DNA from: an uncultured Mediterranea sp.
GTDB taxonomy: Bacteria; Bacteroidota; Bacteroidia; Bacteroidales; Bacteroidaceae
Assembly (NCBI GenBank): GCA_945831575.1
Contig: CAMACX010000001.1
Span: 1-64,000, forward strand
Direction of reading: 5' to 3'
Length of the DNA stretch: 64,000 nt
Shown here: in pieces, positions 7,891 through 16,813 of the stretch
Layout: every line of letters begins with the position of its first letter
How positions within the stretch are numbered: position 1 is the first letter of the stretch
Notes under the pieces: model-generated
The model's input: only the letters and a program-made list of their open reading frames with translations
Database searches by the model: none
Told to the model about the DNA's origin: nothing
Position numbers and translations under genes: made by a program

Positions 7891-10158
7891 ATGGACGATA
7901 ACCCCAACATCAAGACCAGAGAGCAGGCTGAGGAGGAGATGATCAACCAGGCCTTTGAGGCGTTGCTCAACGACTACCTCGCCACCAAGCACCGCAAGCG
8001 GGTGGAGATTATCACCAAGGCATTCAACTTTGCCAACCAGGCCCACCGTGGCATCAAGCGCCGGTCGGGCGAACCCTATATCATGCACCCGCTGGCCGTG
8101 GCCCGCATCGTGTGCAACGAGATCGGACTGGGCTCTACCTCCATCTGTGCCGCCCTGCTCCACGATGTGGTGGAGGATACCGACTACACCATCGAGGACA
8201 TTGAGAACCTCTTCGGTCCCAAGATCTCGCAGATTGTGGATGGGCTGACCAAGATCTCGGGCGGCATCTTTGGCGACCGCGCCTCGGCACAGGCGGAGAA
8301 TTTCAAGAAGCTGCTGCTCACCATGAGCAACGACATCCGCGTGATTCTCATCAAGATAGCCGACCGCCTGCACAACATGCGCACCCTGGGCTCGATGCTC
8401 CCCAACAAGCAGTTTAAGATAGCCGGCGAGACGCTCTACATCTACGCACCGCTGGCCAACCGCCTGGGACTCAACAAGATCAAGACGGAGCTGGAGAACC
8501 TCAGCTTCAAGTACGAGCACCCCGAGGAGTATCAGGAGATTGAGAGCAAACTGGCCGAGACAGCTGCCGAGCGCGACCAGGTGTTCACCGAGTTTACCGC
8601 CCCCATCCGCACACAGCTCGACCGCATGGGGCTGAAGTACCACATCCTGGCCCGTGTGAAGTCGGTCTATTCCATCTGGAACAAGATGCAGACCAAGCAC
8701 GTCCCCTTCGAGGAAATCTACGACATCCTGGCCGTGCGCATCATCTTTGAGCCCCACTCCACCGAGGAGGAGCTCAACGACTGCTTCGACATCTACGTGG
8801 CTATCTCGAAGATTTACAAGCCCCACCCCGACCGCCTGCGCGACTGGGTGAGCCACCCCAAGGCCAACGGCTACCAGGCGCTGCACGTCACGCTGATGAG
8901 CAACCGCGGACAGTGGATTGAGGTGCAGATACGCAGCGAGCGGATGAACGATGTGGCCGAACAGGGATTTGCCGCCCACTGGAAGTACAAGGAGGGCGGC
9001 GGCAGTGAGGACGAGGGCGAACTGGAGAAGTGGCTCCACACCATCAAGGAGATCCTGGAAGACCCGCAGCCCGATGCCATCGACTTCCTCGACACCATCA
9101 AGCTCAACCTCTTTGCCTCCGAGATCTTCGTCTTCACCCCCAAGGGTGACATCAAGACCATGCCGCAAAATGCCACGGCACTCGACTTTGCCTTCTCGCT
9201 CCACACCGACCTGGGCAGCCACTGCATCGGTGCGAAGGTCAACCACAAGCTCGTGCCCCTGAGCCACAAGCTGGAGAGTGGCGACCAGGTGGAGATTCTC
9301 ACCTCACGGGCACAGCGCGTACAGCCCGAGTGGGAGGCCTACGTCACCACCGCCCGCGCCCGCAGCAAGATAGCCTCCATCCTGCGCAAGGAGGCCAAGC
9401 AGCTGATGAAGGAGGGTGAGGTGCTCCTCGACCAATTCCTCCAGGAGGCAGGACTCACCCCGTCGGACGAACTCTGCCAGAAGCTGGTGAAGCTCCACAA
9501 CGCCAAGAACCGCGAAGAGCTGCTCACCCTGATAGGAAGCAAGAAGCTCACCCTGGGCGAGGCCGACCGCAACCTGCTGAAAGAGAAGCAGACCAAGAGC
9601 TGGAAACGCCTGCTCAGCTTCTCCTTTGGCTCCAAGGAGAGCAAGAGCGAAGAGGCCACGCCAGCACCCACCGAGAGCAAGGAGGGCGCAGCGTCCATCA
9701 ACACCAAGCAGGTGCTGAAGCTGACCGAGGAGACCATCACCAAGAGCTACACCATGGCCGACTGCTGCCACCCCATCCCCGGCGACGATGTGCTGGGCTA
9801 CCTCGATGAAGACAACCGCGTCATCATCCACAAGCGGCAATGCCCCGTGGCCGTGCGCCTGAAGAGCAGTTACGGCAACCGCATCATCGCCACCGAGTGG
9901 GACACGCACAAGGAGCTCTCCTTCCTCGTCACCATCTACCTGAAGGGCATCGACTGCGTGGGGTTGCTCAACGAGGTGACGCAGGTCATCTCGCGCCAGC
10001 TCAACGTCAACATCCGCAAGCTCACCATCGAGAGCAGCGACGGCATCTTCGAGGGCCGCATCCAGCTCTACGTACACGACGTAGAAGATGTACGCACCAT
10101 CTGCCACAACCTCAAGCAGATACAGCACATCAAGCAGGTAGTCCGCGTGGAGGACTAA
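7891..10158 (+). CDS. relA: bifunctional (p)ppGpp synthetase/hydrolase, RelA/SpoT family
   Basis: Makes and degrades the stringent-response alarmone. The protein has 755 residues from the ATG at 7891. An upstream in-frame ATG at 7807 lies inside the transglycosylase gene and was rejected. Domains in order: HD hydrolase (about 45-200, with ALLHDVVEDTDYT intact), synthetase (about 255-370, with RLRDWVSHPKANGYQALHV), TGS (about 410-470, after FVFTPKGDIKTMP), the linker with conserved cysteine and histidine (DCCHPIPGDDVLGY), and a C-terminal ACT domain. The intact HD residues suggest both activities. It is probably the organism's long Rel enzyme. Confidence 0.95.
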   Translation: MDDNPNIKTREQAEEEMINQAFEALLNDYLATKHRKRVEIITKAFNFANQAHRGIKRRSGEPYIMHPLAVARIVCNEIGLGSTSICAALLHDVVEDTDYTIEDIENLFGPKISQIVDGLTKISGGIFGDRASAQAENFKKLLLTMSNDIRVILIKIADRLHNMRTLGSMLPNKQFKIAGETLYIYAPLANRLGLNKIKTELENLSFKYEHPEEYQEIESKLAETAAERDQVFTEFTAPIRTQLDRMGLKYHILARVKSVYSIWNKMQTKHVPFEEIYDILAVRIIFEPHSTEEELNDCFDIYVAISKIYKPHPDRLRDWVSHPKANGYQALHVTLMSNRGQWIEVQIRSERMNDVAEQGFAAHWKYKEGGGSEDEGELEKWLHTIKEILEDPQPDAIDFLDTIKLNLFASEIFVFTPKGDIKTMPQNATALDFAFSLHTDLGSHCIGAKVNHKLVPLSHKLESGDQVEILTSRAQRVQPEWEAYVTTARARSKIASILRKEAKQLMKEGEVLLDQFLQEAGLTPSDELCQKLVKLHNAKNREELLTLIGSKKLTLGEADRNLLKEKQTKSWKRLLSFSFGSKESKSEEATPAPTESKEGAASINTKQVLKLTEETITKSYTMADCCHPIPGDDVLGYLDEDNRVIIHKRQCPVAVRLKSSYGNRIIATEWDTHKELSFLVTIYLKGIDCVGLLNEVTQVISRQLNVNIRKLTIESSDGIFEGRIQLYVHDVEDVRTICHNLKQIQHIKQVVRVED

Positions 10159-10165
10159 CCAAAAA

Positions 10166-10216
10166 TTGCACCAGAAAAATGCAGTTTTCTTTGATTTCTG
10201 CACTTTTTTGGTGCAA
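10166..10216. terminator. inverted repeat after rel
   Basis: TTGCACCAGAAAAATGCAG (10166-10184) pairs with 10198-10216 at 17 of 19 positions around a 13-nt loop. It follows the rel stop by 7 nt and could end rel transcription. It also sits directly upstream of the next gene's -7 box. Confidence 0.5.
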
Positions 10217-10222
10217 AATCAC

Positions 10223-10230
10223 TATCTTTG
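10223..10230 (+). promoter_or_regulatory. -7 element for the lone ATPase gene
   Basis: TATCTTTG lies 29 nt before the ATG at 10260, just after the inverted repeat. No ideally spaced TTTG was found upstream. Confidence 0.5.
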
Positions 10231-10259
10231 CCGCATCAACAAACTATCATTCTGCGGTT

Positions 10260-11429
10260 ATGGAACGGTTATATGAGTTTTTCAACAGGAAGTTGCAACG
10301 TGTCCCCTTGGCGTTCGTAAGGTATAAATACGATGAGATCAAGTGGGAAGGACGGGCATTTGCCCTGGTAGGTCCCAGGGGTGTGGGAAAGAGCACGATG
10401 CTGCTGCAACACATCAAGATGCACCTCAACCCCAAAGACACCCTCTACGTATCGGCCGATCACCTCTACTTCAGCGAAAACCGGCTAGTAGATCTGGCAG
10501 ACCACTTCGTCAAGATGGGTGGCAAGCACCTGTTTATTGACGAGATACACAAGTATGACGGGTGGTCAACCGAACTGAAGCAGATCTACGACAGTTATGA
10601 GGAGCTGCAGGTGGCGGTCTCCGGCTCCTCCATCCTCGACATCTACAAAGGGATGGCCGACATGAGCCGACGCTTGCCGATGTACACCATGCAGGGGTTA
10701 TCGTTCAGAGAGTACCTGGCTCTATTTCATCACATCACAATACCTGCCTACCCGTTGGAGGAGATTATCGGCCAACAGGTCAGCATACCCGGCGTGGAAC
10801 ATCCGCTCCCCCTTTTCCACGACTACCTGCGCAACGGCTACTACCCCTTTGCCCGCGACGCAGAGTACGACATGGAGCTGCTGCAGGTCATTACGCAGAC
10901 CATGGAGACCGACATACCCCAATACCTGAAGGCCAATGCCTCGACAGGCAGGAAGCTGAAAAACCTGCTGATGGTGGTGGCGCGGAGCGTCCCCTTCAAA
11001 CCCGTGATACAGAAACTGGCCGATGTGACCGGCATCAGCCGCAACGACATTCCGGAATACCTGACCTACATGGAGAGAGCCGGCATGATAGCCCAGCTGC
11101 GCGACACGACCGAAGGACTCAGAGGATTGGGGAAGGTGGAGAAAATGTACCTCGACAACACCAACCTAATCTACGCCCTTGCACCCCAACTGGCCGACAT
11201 CGGCAACGTAAGAGAGACCTTCTTCATGAACCAACTGCGCGTCAGGAATGAGGTGCTCAGTTCCCGCATCTCCGACTTTGAGATTAATGGTAAAGTGTTT
11301 GAAATCGGTGGAAAGAAGAAAGGGCAGAAGCAGATCAGCGAAGCCCGCGAAGGCTACGTGGTGAAAGACGACATCGAGACAGGCTACGGCAACGTCATAC
11401 CCCTCTGGACCTTCGGATTCAACTATTGA
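10260..11429 (+). CDS. AAA family ATPase (DUF4143-like architecture)
   Basis: A 389-residue ATPase from the ATG at 10260; the reading frame is open further upstream, but that part only shadows rel. It shows Walker A VGPRGVGKST (about 38-47), Walker B KHLFIDEIHKYDGWS (about 88-102) and sensor-like AVSGSSILDIYKG. A winged-helix segment (about 235-290, with ADVTGISRNDIPEYL) and a degenerate nuclease-like C-terminal domain (about 315-389) follow. This is the layout of the abundant, poorly understood bacterial AAA_14/DUF4143 ATPases. It is single in its transcription unit, with its own promoter and an inverted repeat upstream. Substrate and role are unknown. Confidence 0.85.
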   Translation: MERLYEFFNRKLQRVPLAFVRYKYDEIKWEGRAFALVGPRGVGKSTMLLQHIKMHLNPKDTLYVSADHLYFSENRLVDLADHFVKMGGKHLFIDEIHKYDGWSTELKQIYDSYEELQVAVSGSSILDIYKGMADMSRRLPMYTMQGLSFREYLALFHHITIPAYPLEEIIGQQVSIPGVEHPLPLFHDYLRNGYYPFARDAEYDMELLQVITQTMETDIPQYLKANASTGRKLKNLLMVVARSVPFKPVIQKLADVTGISRNDIPEYLTYMERAGMIAQLRDTTEGLRGLGKVEKMYLDNTNLIYALAPQLADIGNVRETFFMNQLRVRNEVLSSRISDFEINGKVFEIGGKKKGQKQISEAREGYVVKDDIETGYGNVIPLWTFGFNY

Positions 11430-11433
11430 CCAG

Positions 11434-11820
11434 TTATTCCGGCATTTGCTCTTTCAGGGCCTCTACCTGGTCGTAGCTGAAGGCATTGAGCGCATCGCGC
11501 ATGCCCACCAGCTCCTCGCGGATGGCCCGCAGCCGCTCCAGCAGTTCGAAGTTGCTGGTCGTCTGGCTCTTGTTGTTAGTCTCCAGCCGCTGACGCGCGC
11601 CCTGGAGCGTCATTCCCCGCTCCTTCACCAGGTGATAGATGAGCTTCAGGGTCTCGATATCCTCCTTGCGGTACTGGCGAATGCCGCGCCCCGCCTTCTT
11701 CGGTGTAATCTGCGGGAACTCCTTCTCCCAGAAGCGGAGCAGCGACTCGCTCACTCCGAGCATCTCAGCCACCTCACTCACCGAGTAGTAGAGCTTCAAG
11801 TCTTTGTTCTTCTTCAGCAT
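11434..11820 (-). CDS. MerR family transcriptional regulator
   Basis: A 128-residue DNA-binding protein with an N-terminal winged helix. YYSVSEVAEMLGVSESLLRF and WEKEFPQITPKKAGRGIRQY (about residues 10-50) form the MerR HTH and wing. A helical stretch rich in E and R (about 70-120) should be the dimerisation coiled coil. There is no C-terminal ligand-binding domain or metal-binding cysteine set, so the signal is unknown. It lies 64 nt downstream of the M23 peptidase gene on the same strand and may share its transcript. The same pair is common in Bacteroides genomes. It is convergent with the ATPase gene. Confidence 0.9.
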   Translation of the reverse strand: MLKKNKDLKLYYSVSEVAEMLGVSESLLRFWEKEFPQITPKKAGRGIRQYRKEDIETLKLIYHLVKERGMTLQGARQRLETNNKSQTTSNFELLERLRAIREELVGMRDALNAFSYDQVEALKEQMPE

Positions 11821-11884
11821 AATAATTTGGGCCTATTCAGCATAATAAGTTGAGCATAACAATCATTTAAGGAATCAACGGGAA

Positions 11885-12853
11885 TCAATCCAGCATCTTG
11901 CCCTGGTTGGCCGCAATCTGTATCATGCGGTCGTAGTCCTCGGCACTCAGGTCCATGAAGTAGTAGTTGACGGGATTGACCACACGCCCCTTGACGTGAA
12001 CCTCGTAGTGCAGGTGGGGTCCCGTGCTCTTGCCCGTGCTCCCCACACCACCGATTACCTCGCCACGCACCACGCGCTTGCCCAGCCGCGTGCGGAAGTC
12101 GCGCAGGTGAGCATACCAGGTGCGGTAGCCGAAGCCGTGGTCAATGATGATGGTGTTGCCATAGCCCGTCTCCCACCCCATCTTCACCACCGTGCCATTG
12201 CCCGTGGCATAGACATCCGTGCCCGGATTGGCCGAGAAGTCCATGCCCGAATGGAAGCGGGTGGTTCCGTAGATGGGGTCGATGCGCGTGCCGTAGCCCG
12301 AGGCCGTCTGCTTCAGGTCCTTGTTGGCGATGGGCTGGATGGCCGGGATGCACTTGAGCATCTCGTCGTGGTTCTTGCACATCTCCACCAGTTCGTCAAA
12401 CGAATTGCTCTGGATGTAGAGCTGCTTGGAGAGGATATCGAGCTTCTGCGTGGTGTTGACCACCAGCTCCGCATCGGCCAGGTCCATCAGGTGCTCATAG
12501 CGATTGGTGCCCCCATAGCCCGCCTTGCGGATGGCCGAGGGAATGGGGTCGGCCTGAAACATCACGCGGTAGAGGTTATCATCACGTTGCTGTATGTCCT
12601 GCAGCACCCCGAGCGCCTCATCCATGCGGTGAGAGAGCACGTTGTACTGCGCCTTCAGCTTGCTGTTCTCCTTGCGCAGCTCTTTCTCCGAGGGCGTTCC
12701 CAGCAGCCAGAAGAGCAGGAGGAAGCTTCCCGCGCCGAATCCCATGCCCACGAAGAGCTTCCGCATCAGTCCCACCATACGCTGCCGCATCGTGGGATAA
12801 ATGCGGTCGTAGGTCTGAGTTTGAGGGTTATAGATATAGTAAACTTTGCGCAT
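11885..12853 (-). CDS. M23 family metallopeptidase (LytM-like)
   Basis: A peptidoglycan endopeptidase or a divisome-type activator of amidases, 322 residues from the ATG at 12853. An earlier in-frame ATG at 12898 would add a segment overlapping the alaS promoter and is less likely. A transmembrane anchor (about 27-47) follows a cytoplasmic MRKVYYIYNPQTQTYDR start. A coiled-coil stretch (about 55-85) precedes the LytM domain. That domain shows FHSGMDFSANPGTDV (zinc ligands His and Asp) and GPHLHYEVHVKG (the HxH motif), so all expected metal ligands appear present. This membrane-anchored, coiled-coil M23 layout is widespread in Bacteroidetes. Confidence 0.9.
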   Translation of the reverse strand: MRKVYYIYNPQTQTYDRIYPTMRQRMVGLMRKLFVGMGFGAGSFLLLFWLLGTPSEKELRKENSKLKAQYNVLSHRMDEALGVLQDIQQRDDNLYRVMFQADPIPSAIRKAGYGGTNRYEHLMDLADAELVVNTTQKLDILSKQLYIQSNSFDELVEMCKNHDEMLKCIPAIQPIANKDLKQTASGYGTRIDPIYGTTRFHSGMDFSANPGTDVYATGNGTVVKMGWETGYGNTIIIDHGFGYRTWYAHLRDFRTRLGKRVVRGEVIGGVGSTGKSTGPHLHYEVHVKGRVVNPVNYYFMDLSAEDYDRMIQIAANQGKMLD

Positions 12854-12880
12854 TGTCGAAATAATTACCAAATTGTGCCA

Positions 12881-12908
12881 CAAATATACGGAAAACAAGC
12901 TATCTTTG
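12881..12908. promoter_or_regulatory. back-to-back -7 elements, M23 peptidase and alaS
   Basis: TATATTTG on the - strand (12881-12888) serves the peptidase gene. TATCTTTG on the + strand (12901-12908) serves alaS. The two cores are only 12 bp apart, so the promoters may compete. Confidence 0.5.
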
Positions 12909-12962
12909 CACCGTTTTTAGAAGATTTATGAATAAGGACTTAAAAACGAAACAACTATAGAT

Positions 12963-15578
12963 ATGACAGCAAATGAGATCAGAGACTCATTCAAGAGTTT
13001 CTTTGAGAGCAAGGGACACCACATTGTGCCCTCTGCCCCGATGGTAATCAAGGACGACCCCACGCTGATGTTCACCAACGCCGGCATGAACCAGTTCAAG
13101 GACATCATTCTGGGCAACCACCCCGCCAAGTGGCAGCGCGTGGCCGACTCGCAGAAGTGCCTGCGCGTGAGCGGTAAGCACAACGACCTGGAGGAGGTGG
13201 GACACGACACCTACCACCACACCATGTTTGAGATGCTCGGCAACTGGTCGTTTGGCGACTACTTCAAGAAGGAGGCCATCTCCTGGGCCTGGGAATACCT
13301 GGTGGATGTACTCAAGATTGACCCCAAGGACCTCTACGCCACCGTCTTCGAGGGCAGCCCCGAGGAGGGTCTGAGCCGCGACGACGAGGCCGCCTCCTAC
13401 TGGGAGCAGTTCCTCCCCAAGGACCACATCATCAACGGCAACAAGCACGATAACTTCTGGGAGATGGGCGATACGGGCCCCTGCGGACCCTGCTCGGAGA
13501 TTCACATCGACTCCCGCTCAGAGGAGGAGAAGGCCCAGGTGCCCGGCCGCGAACTGGTCAACAAGGACCATCCGCAGGTCATCGAGATCTGGAACCTCGT
13601 CTTCATGCAGTTCAACCGCAAGGCCGACGGCTCGCTCGAAGGCCTTCCCGCCAAGGTCATCGACACCGGCATGGGCTTTGAGCGCTTGGTGCGCACCATG
13701 CAGGGCAAGACCTCTAACTACGACACCGACGTATTCCAGCCCCTGATCCGAGCCATTGCCGAGATGTCGGGCACCAGCTACGGAGCAGACGAGCAGAAGG
13801 ACGTGGCCATGCGCGTCGTAGCCGACCATATCCGCACCATCGCCTTCTCCATCACCGACGGCCAGCTGCCCGGCAACGCCAAGGCCGGCTACGTCATCCG
13901 CCGCATCCTGCGCCGTGCCGTACGCTACGCATACACCTTCCTGGAACAGAAGCAGGCCTTCCTCTACAAGCTCCTCCCCGTGCTCATCGAGAACATGGGT
14001 GCTGCCTACCCCGAGCTCAACGCACAGCGCGAGCTCATCAGCCGCGTCATCAAGGAGGAGGAGGACTCCTTCCTCCGCACGCTGGAGACCGGTATCAAGC
14101 TGCTCGACAAGACCATGGCCGAGGCCAAGGCTGCGGGCAAGACGGAGATCAGCGGCAAGGATGCCTTTACCCTCTACGACACCTACGGCTTCCCGCTCGA
14201 CCTCACCGAACTCATCCTGCGCGAGAACGGCATGACCGCCGACATTGAGGCCTTCAATGCCGAGATGCAGCAGCAGAAGCAGCGTGCCCGCAATGCCGCC
14301 GCCGTAGAGACGGGCGACTGGGTGACGCTCCAGGAGGGCACCACCGAGTTCGTGGGCTACGACTACACCGAGTACGAGACCACCATCCTGCGTTACCGTC
14401 AGGTGAAGCAGAAGAACCAGACGCTCTACCAGATTGTGCTCGACAAGACCCCCTTCTATGCCGAGAGTGGCGGTCAGGTAGGCGACACGGGCGTACTGGT
14501 AAGCGAGTACGAGACCATCGAGATCATCGACACCAAGAAGGAGAACAACCTGCCCATCCACCTCACCAAGAAGCTCCCCGAGCATCCCGAGGCCCCGATG
14601 ATGGCCTGCGTAGATACCGATAAGCGTGCCGCCTGCGCCGCCAACCACTCCTGCACCCACCTGCTCGATGCCGCCCTGCGCGAAGTATTGGGCGAACACG
14701 TGGAGCAGAAAGGTTCGCTCGTCACGCCCGACTCCCTGCGCTTCGACTTCTCCCACTTCCAGAAGGTGACCGACGAGGAGATCCGCCGCGTAGAGCACAT
14801 CGTCAACGCCAAGATCCGCGCCAACATTCCCTTGACCGAGTACCGCAACATCCCCATTGAGGAGGCACGCGAGCTGGGAGCCATCGCCCTCTTCGGCGAG
14901 AAGTACGGCGACAAGGTCCGCGTCATACAGTTTGGCGACTCCATCGAGTTCTGCGGCGGTACGCACGTAGCCGCCACAGGCCACATCGGCATGATGAAGG
15001 TCATCAGCGAAAGTTCCGTAGCCGCCGGTGTCCGCCGCATCGAGGCCTACACAGGAGCCCGCGTAGAGCAGATGCTCGACACCTTCCAGGACACGATGCG
15101 CGACCTGAAGGCCCTCTTCAACAACGCCCCCGACCTCTACGGAGCCATCCGCAAGTACATTGACGAGAACGATGGCCTGAAGAAGCAGGTTGAGGAGTTC
15201 CGCAAGGAGAAGGAGCAGCAGCTCAAGGCCCGTCTGCTCAAGGAGGTGAAGGAGGTCAACGGCGTGAAGCTCATCAAGCTGTGCGCCCCGCTGCCTGCCG
15301 ACACCATCAAGAACATCGCCTTCCAGCTGCGTGGTGAGATCACGGAGAGCCTCTTCTTCGTGGCCGGCACCGAGTTTGAGGGCAAGCCGATGCTCACCGT
15401 CATGCTGAGCGACAACCTCGTAGCCACTGGTTTGAAGGCCGGTGCCCTCGTCAAGGAGGCCGCCAAGCTGATTCAGGGCGGAGGTGGCGGACAGCCCCAC
15501 TTCGCCACCGCCGGCGGCAAGAACCCCGAAGGCCTGCAAGCCGCCGTTGACAAGGTCGTCGAACTGGCTGGCCTCTAA
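12963..15578 (+). CDS. alaS: alanine--tRNA ligase
   Basis: Charges tRNA-Ala, with editing of mis-charged Ser and Gly. The 871 residues are the usual length. The class II core starts with [14 protein letters not shown] and continues with [20 protein letters not shown] (about 20-40). The editing domain (about 550-700) carries the zinc ligands in [13 protein letters not shown] and [14 protein letters not shown]. The C-terminal C-Ala domain ends with [20 protein letters not shown]. It has its own promoter 55 nt upstream and a strong hairpin 26 nt after the stop. Confidence 0.98.
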   Translation: MTANEIRDSFKSFFESKGHHIVPSAPMVIKDDPTLMFTNAGMNQFKDIILGNHPAKWQRVADSQKCLRVSGKHNDLEEVGHDTYHHTMFEMLGNWSFGDYFKKEAISWAWEYLVDVLKIDPKDLYATVFEGSPEEGLSRDDEAASYWEQFLPKDHIINGNKHDNFWEMGDTGPCGPCSEIHIDSRSEEEKAQVPGRELVNKDHPQVIEIWNLVFMQFNRKADGSLEGLPAKVIDTGMGFERLVRTMQGKTSNYDTDVFQPLIRAIAEMSGTSYGADEQKDVAMRVVADHIRTIAFSITDGQLPGNAKAGYVIRRILRRAVRYAYTFLEQKQAFLYKLLPVLIENMGAAYPELNAQRELISRVIKEEEDSFLRTLETGIKLLDKTMAEAKAAGKTEISGKDAFTLYDTYGFPLDLTELILRENGMTADIEAFNAEMQQQKQRARNAAAVETGDWVTLQEGTTEFVGYDYTEYETTILRYRQVKQKNQTLYQIVLDKTPFYAESGGQVGDTGVLVSEYETIEIIDTKKENNLPIHLTKKLPEHPEAPMMACVDTDKRAACAANHSCTHLLDAALREVLGEHVEQKGSLVTPDSLRFDFSHFQKVTDEEIRRVEHIVNAKIRANIPLTEYRNIPIEEARELGAIALFGEKYGDKVRVIQFGDSIEFCGGTHVAATGHIGMMKVISESSVAAGVRRIEAYTGARVEQMLDTFQDTMRDLKALFNNAPDLYGAIRKYIDENDGLKKQVEEFRKEKEQQLKARLLKEVKEVNGVKLIKLCAPLPADTIKNIAFQLRGEITESLFFVAGTEFEGKPMLTVMLSDNLVATGLKAGALVKEAAKLIQGGGGGQPHFATAGGKNPEGLQAAVDKVVELAGL

Positions 15579-15604
15579 GCAGAATCACAAGACAACGCCA
15601 TATA

Positions 15605-15649
15605 AAATCGGTCGCGGATGGAGCAAGACAAGCTCCCCGCGACCGATTT
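15605..15649 (+). terminator. strong hairpin after alaS
   Basis: AAATCGGTCGCGG (15605-15617) pairs perfectly with its complement at 15637-15649. An inner GGAGC/GCTCC stem closes a 7-nt loop. The A-rich and T-rich flanks would let it act in both directions. It is the probable alaS terminator. Confidence 0.7.
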
Positions 15650-15768
15650 CGCATATAGAGTACTCTTCTCCGCCCCAGCTGTGTAAGCATCCGTCTCTTC
15701 CTCTTCTGACCAGCTATAAAGAATCACTGATACATCCCCGTCCGCTGAGTAGTTAACTCCCCAGCCGC

Positions 15769-15834
15769 GAACATCAAACACTTCGGTCGCGAACATCAAA
15801 CACTTCGGCCACGAACATCAAACACTTCGGCCAC
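15769..15834. repeat. 22-bp tandem repeat, three copies
   Basis: Units starting GAACATCAAACACTTCGG begin at exactly 15769, 15791 and 15813 and differ at only two positions. The stretch 15579-16004 holds no gene: only the alaS hairpin, this array and an AT-rich approach to the toxin-antitoxin pair. Confidence 0.85.
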
Positions 15835-16004
15835 GAGTAACAAACCTTGTTTAATCAACTCATTAGGCATACTCATTTACTGCATATTCACTGCTACAAT
15901 AGAAATAACTAGAGGATAATCCAAATAAATAAGCCAAAAAAACACAATAAAATTTGGTAGTTAGAATGAAATCTAGTATTTTCGCACAACAATTCATTTT
16001 GATT

Positions 16005-16298
16005 ATGCTCTCAAAAACTGAATGCATCGAAAAACTGAAAGGGTTCAAAACAGCCAGGTCGGGATTTTACGGAATCAAACGAATCGGTCTGTTTGGCTCT
16101 GTTGCACGAGGTGAGCAACAGGAGGGAAGCGATGTGGACATCATATACGAAGGAGAGCCCAATCTTCTGCTACGCATCTCCCTTAAGGAGGAGTTGGAGC
16201 ATCTCTTCGGCTGCAAAGTAGATGTAATCAGAATGAATACCCAGATTAAAGCATCAGCCTTTGGCAAAACAATTAAAAAAGATTTTATCTATGTATGA
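16005..16298 (+). CDS. MNT-type nucleotidyltransferase antitoxin (MntA-like)
   Basis: A 97-residue minimal nucleotidyltransferase. The signature GSVARGEQQEGSDVD (31-45) gives the GSx(10)DxD motif, and Asp73 in KVDVI is the likely third acidic residue. Known partners of this type transfer AMP onto a tyrosine of the HEPN toxin and so neutralise it. The start chosen gives the usual short N-terminus; an ATG at 15966 or a TTG at 15954 in frame would add 13 or 17 residues. Its end overlaps the HEPN gene by 8 nt. Both genes are AT-rich beside the GC-rich core genes, suggesting transfer. Confidence 0.85.
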   Translation: MLSKTECIEKLKGFKTARSGFYGIKRIGLFGSVARGEQQEGSDVDIIYEGEPNLLLRISLKEELEHLFGCKVDVIRMNTQIKASAFGKTIKKDFIYV

Positions 16299-16668
16299 TA
16301 GCAGCCGTATCTTACTTATGATCAACAGAATCGAGGACGCCATCTCATTAATTAAGAGTAATACCAAACATTACAATTCTGCGGAAGACTATCTAAGAAG
16401 TCAAGACGGCATGTTTGCATTAAGTGGAGTCTGTATGCAATTGATCTTCATTGGTGAGACTGTAAAAGTATTGGATACCAAAACAAATCATGATTACCTC
16501 ATCAAATATCCAGAAATTCCATGGAATGCCATCATGGGATTAAGAGATATAATCGCACATGAATATCATCATATTGACGCAGAAGAAATTGTTAATGTAA
16601 TAAACAAGGATCTCCCTGTATTACTTCAGACAATTGAGAAAATGAAGGAAGACATCAAGATTCCATAA
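16291..16668 (+). CDS. HEPN-domain toxin (HepT-like, DUF86)
   Basis: A 125-residue all-helical HEPN protein of the HepT type, a likely RNase. The catalytic RX4HXY motif is RDIIAHEY (residues 85-92). In the described HepT-MntA systems the tyrosine in this motif is the residue the partner adenylylates. The start at 16291 overlaps the nucleotidyltransferase stop; an earlier in-frame ATG at 16261 would overlap by 38 nt and is less likely. The two-gene order and translational overlap are typical of this toxin-antitoxin class. No third gene accompanies them. Confidence 0.87.
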   Translation: MYDSSRILLMINRIEDAISLIKSNTKHYNSAEDYLRSQDGMFALSGVCMQLIFIGETVKVLDTKTNHDYLIKYPEIPWNAIMGLRDIIAHEYHHIDAEEIVNVINKDLPVLLQTIEKMKEDIKIP

Positions 16669-16703
16669 GAACAAAGAATAAATGCATGAGGTCAAACTGT
16701 CAA

Positions 16704-16749
16704 TGTCATTTTTGTCAAAACACATTACACTTTATAGCTAGTGGCTAAT
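16704..16749. repeat. intergenic repeat element, copy 2
   Basis: TGTCATTTTTGTCAAAAC (16704-16721) and TAGCTAGTGGCTAAT (16735-16749) match the two blocks between parA and parB at 4638-4687, in the same order and with similar spacing. Confidence 0.6.
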
Positions 16750-16751
16750 TG

Positions 16752-16799
16752 ATACAAGAACTCCCCTTCGGGCTTGGGCCTGAAGGGGAGTTCTTGTAT
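16752..16799 (-). terminator. 18-bp perfect hairpin ending the surface-protein operon
   Basis: ATACAAGAACTCCCCTTC (16752-16769) is the exact complement of 16782-16799 around a 12-nt loop. It lies 15 nt beyond the stop of the OmpA-family gene. There is no long T-tract, so it could also protect the 3' end of the message. Confidence 0.6.
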
Positions 16800-16813
16800 T
16801 GGGGGAATATGTG

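Noticed and set aside
9840..10259. N-terminal extension of the ATPase at 10260
   Set aside because: The upstream part of the frame is an out-of-frame reading of rel and includes the inverted repeat and -7 box. The real start is at 10260.
13518..15539. Very long open frame (673 codons) opposite alaS
   Set aside because: It is a composition effect of GC-rich codon use in alaS. Its translation is a low-complexity Leu/Gly/Val/His sequence without motifs. The same applies to long frames opposite ftsH (1065-2210), rel (7876-9267) and cdsA (2880-3674).
15769..15834. CRISPR array
   Set aside because: The units are directly adjacent with no spacers and there are no cas genes. The arrays at 22401, 32423 and 34222 fail for the same reason.
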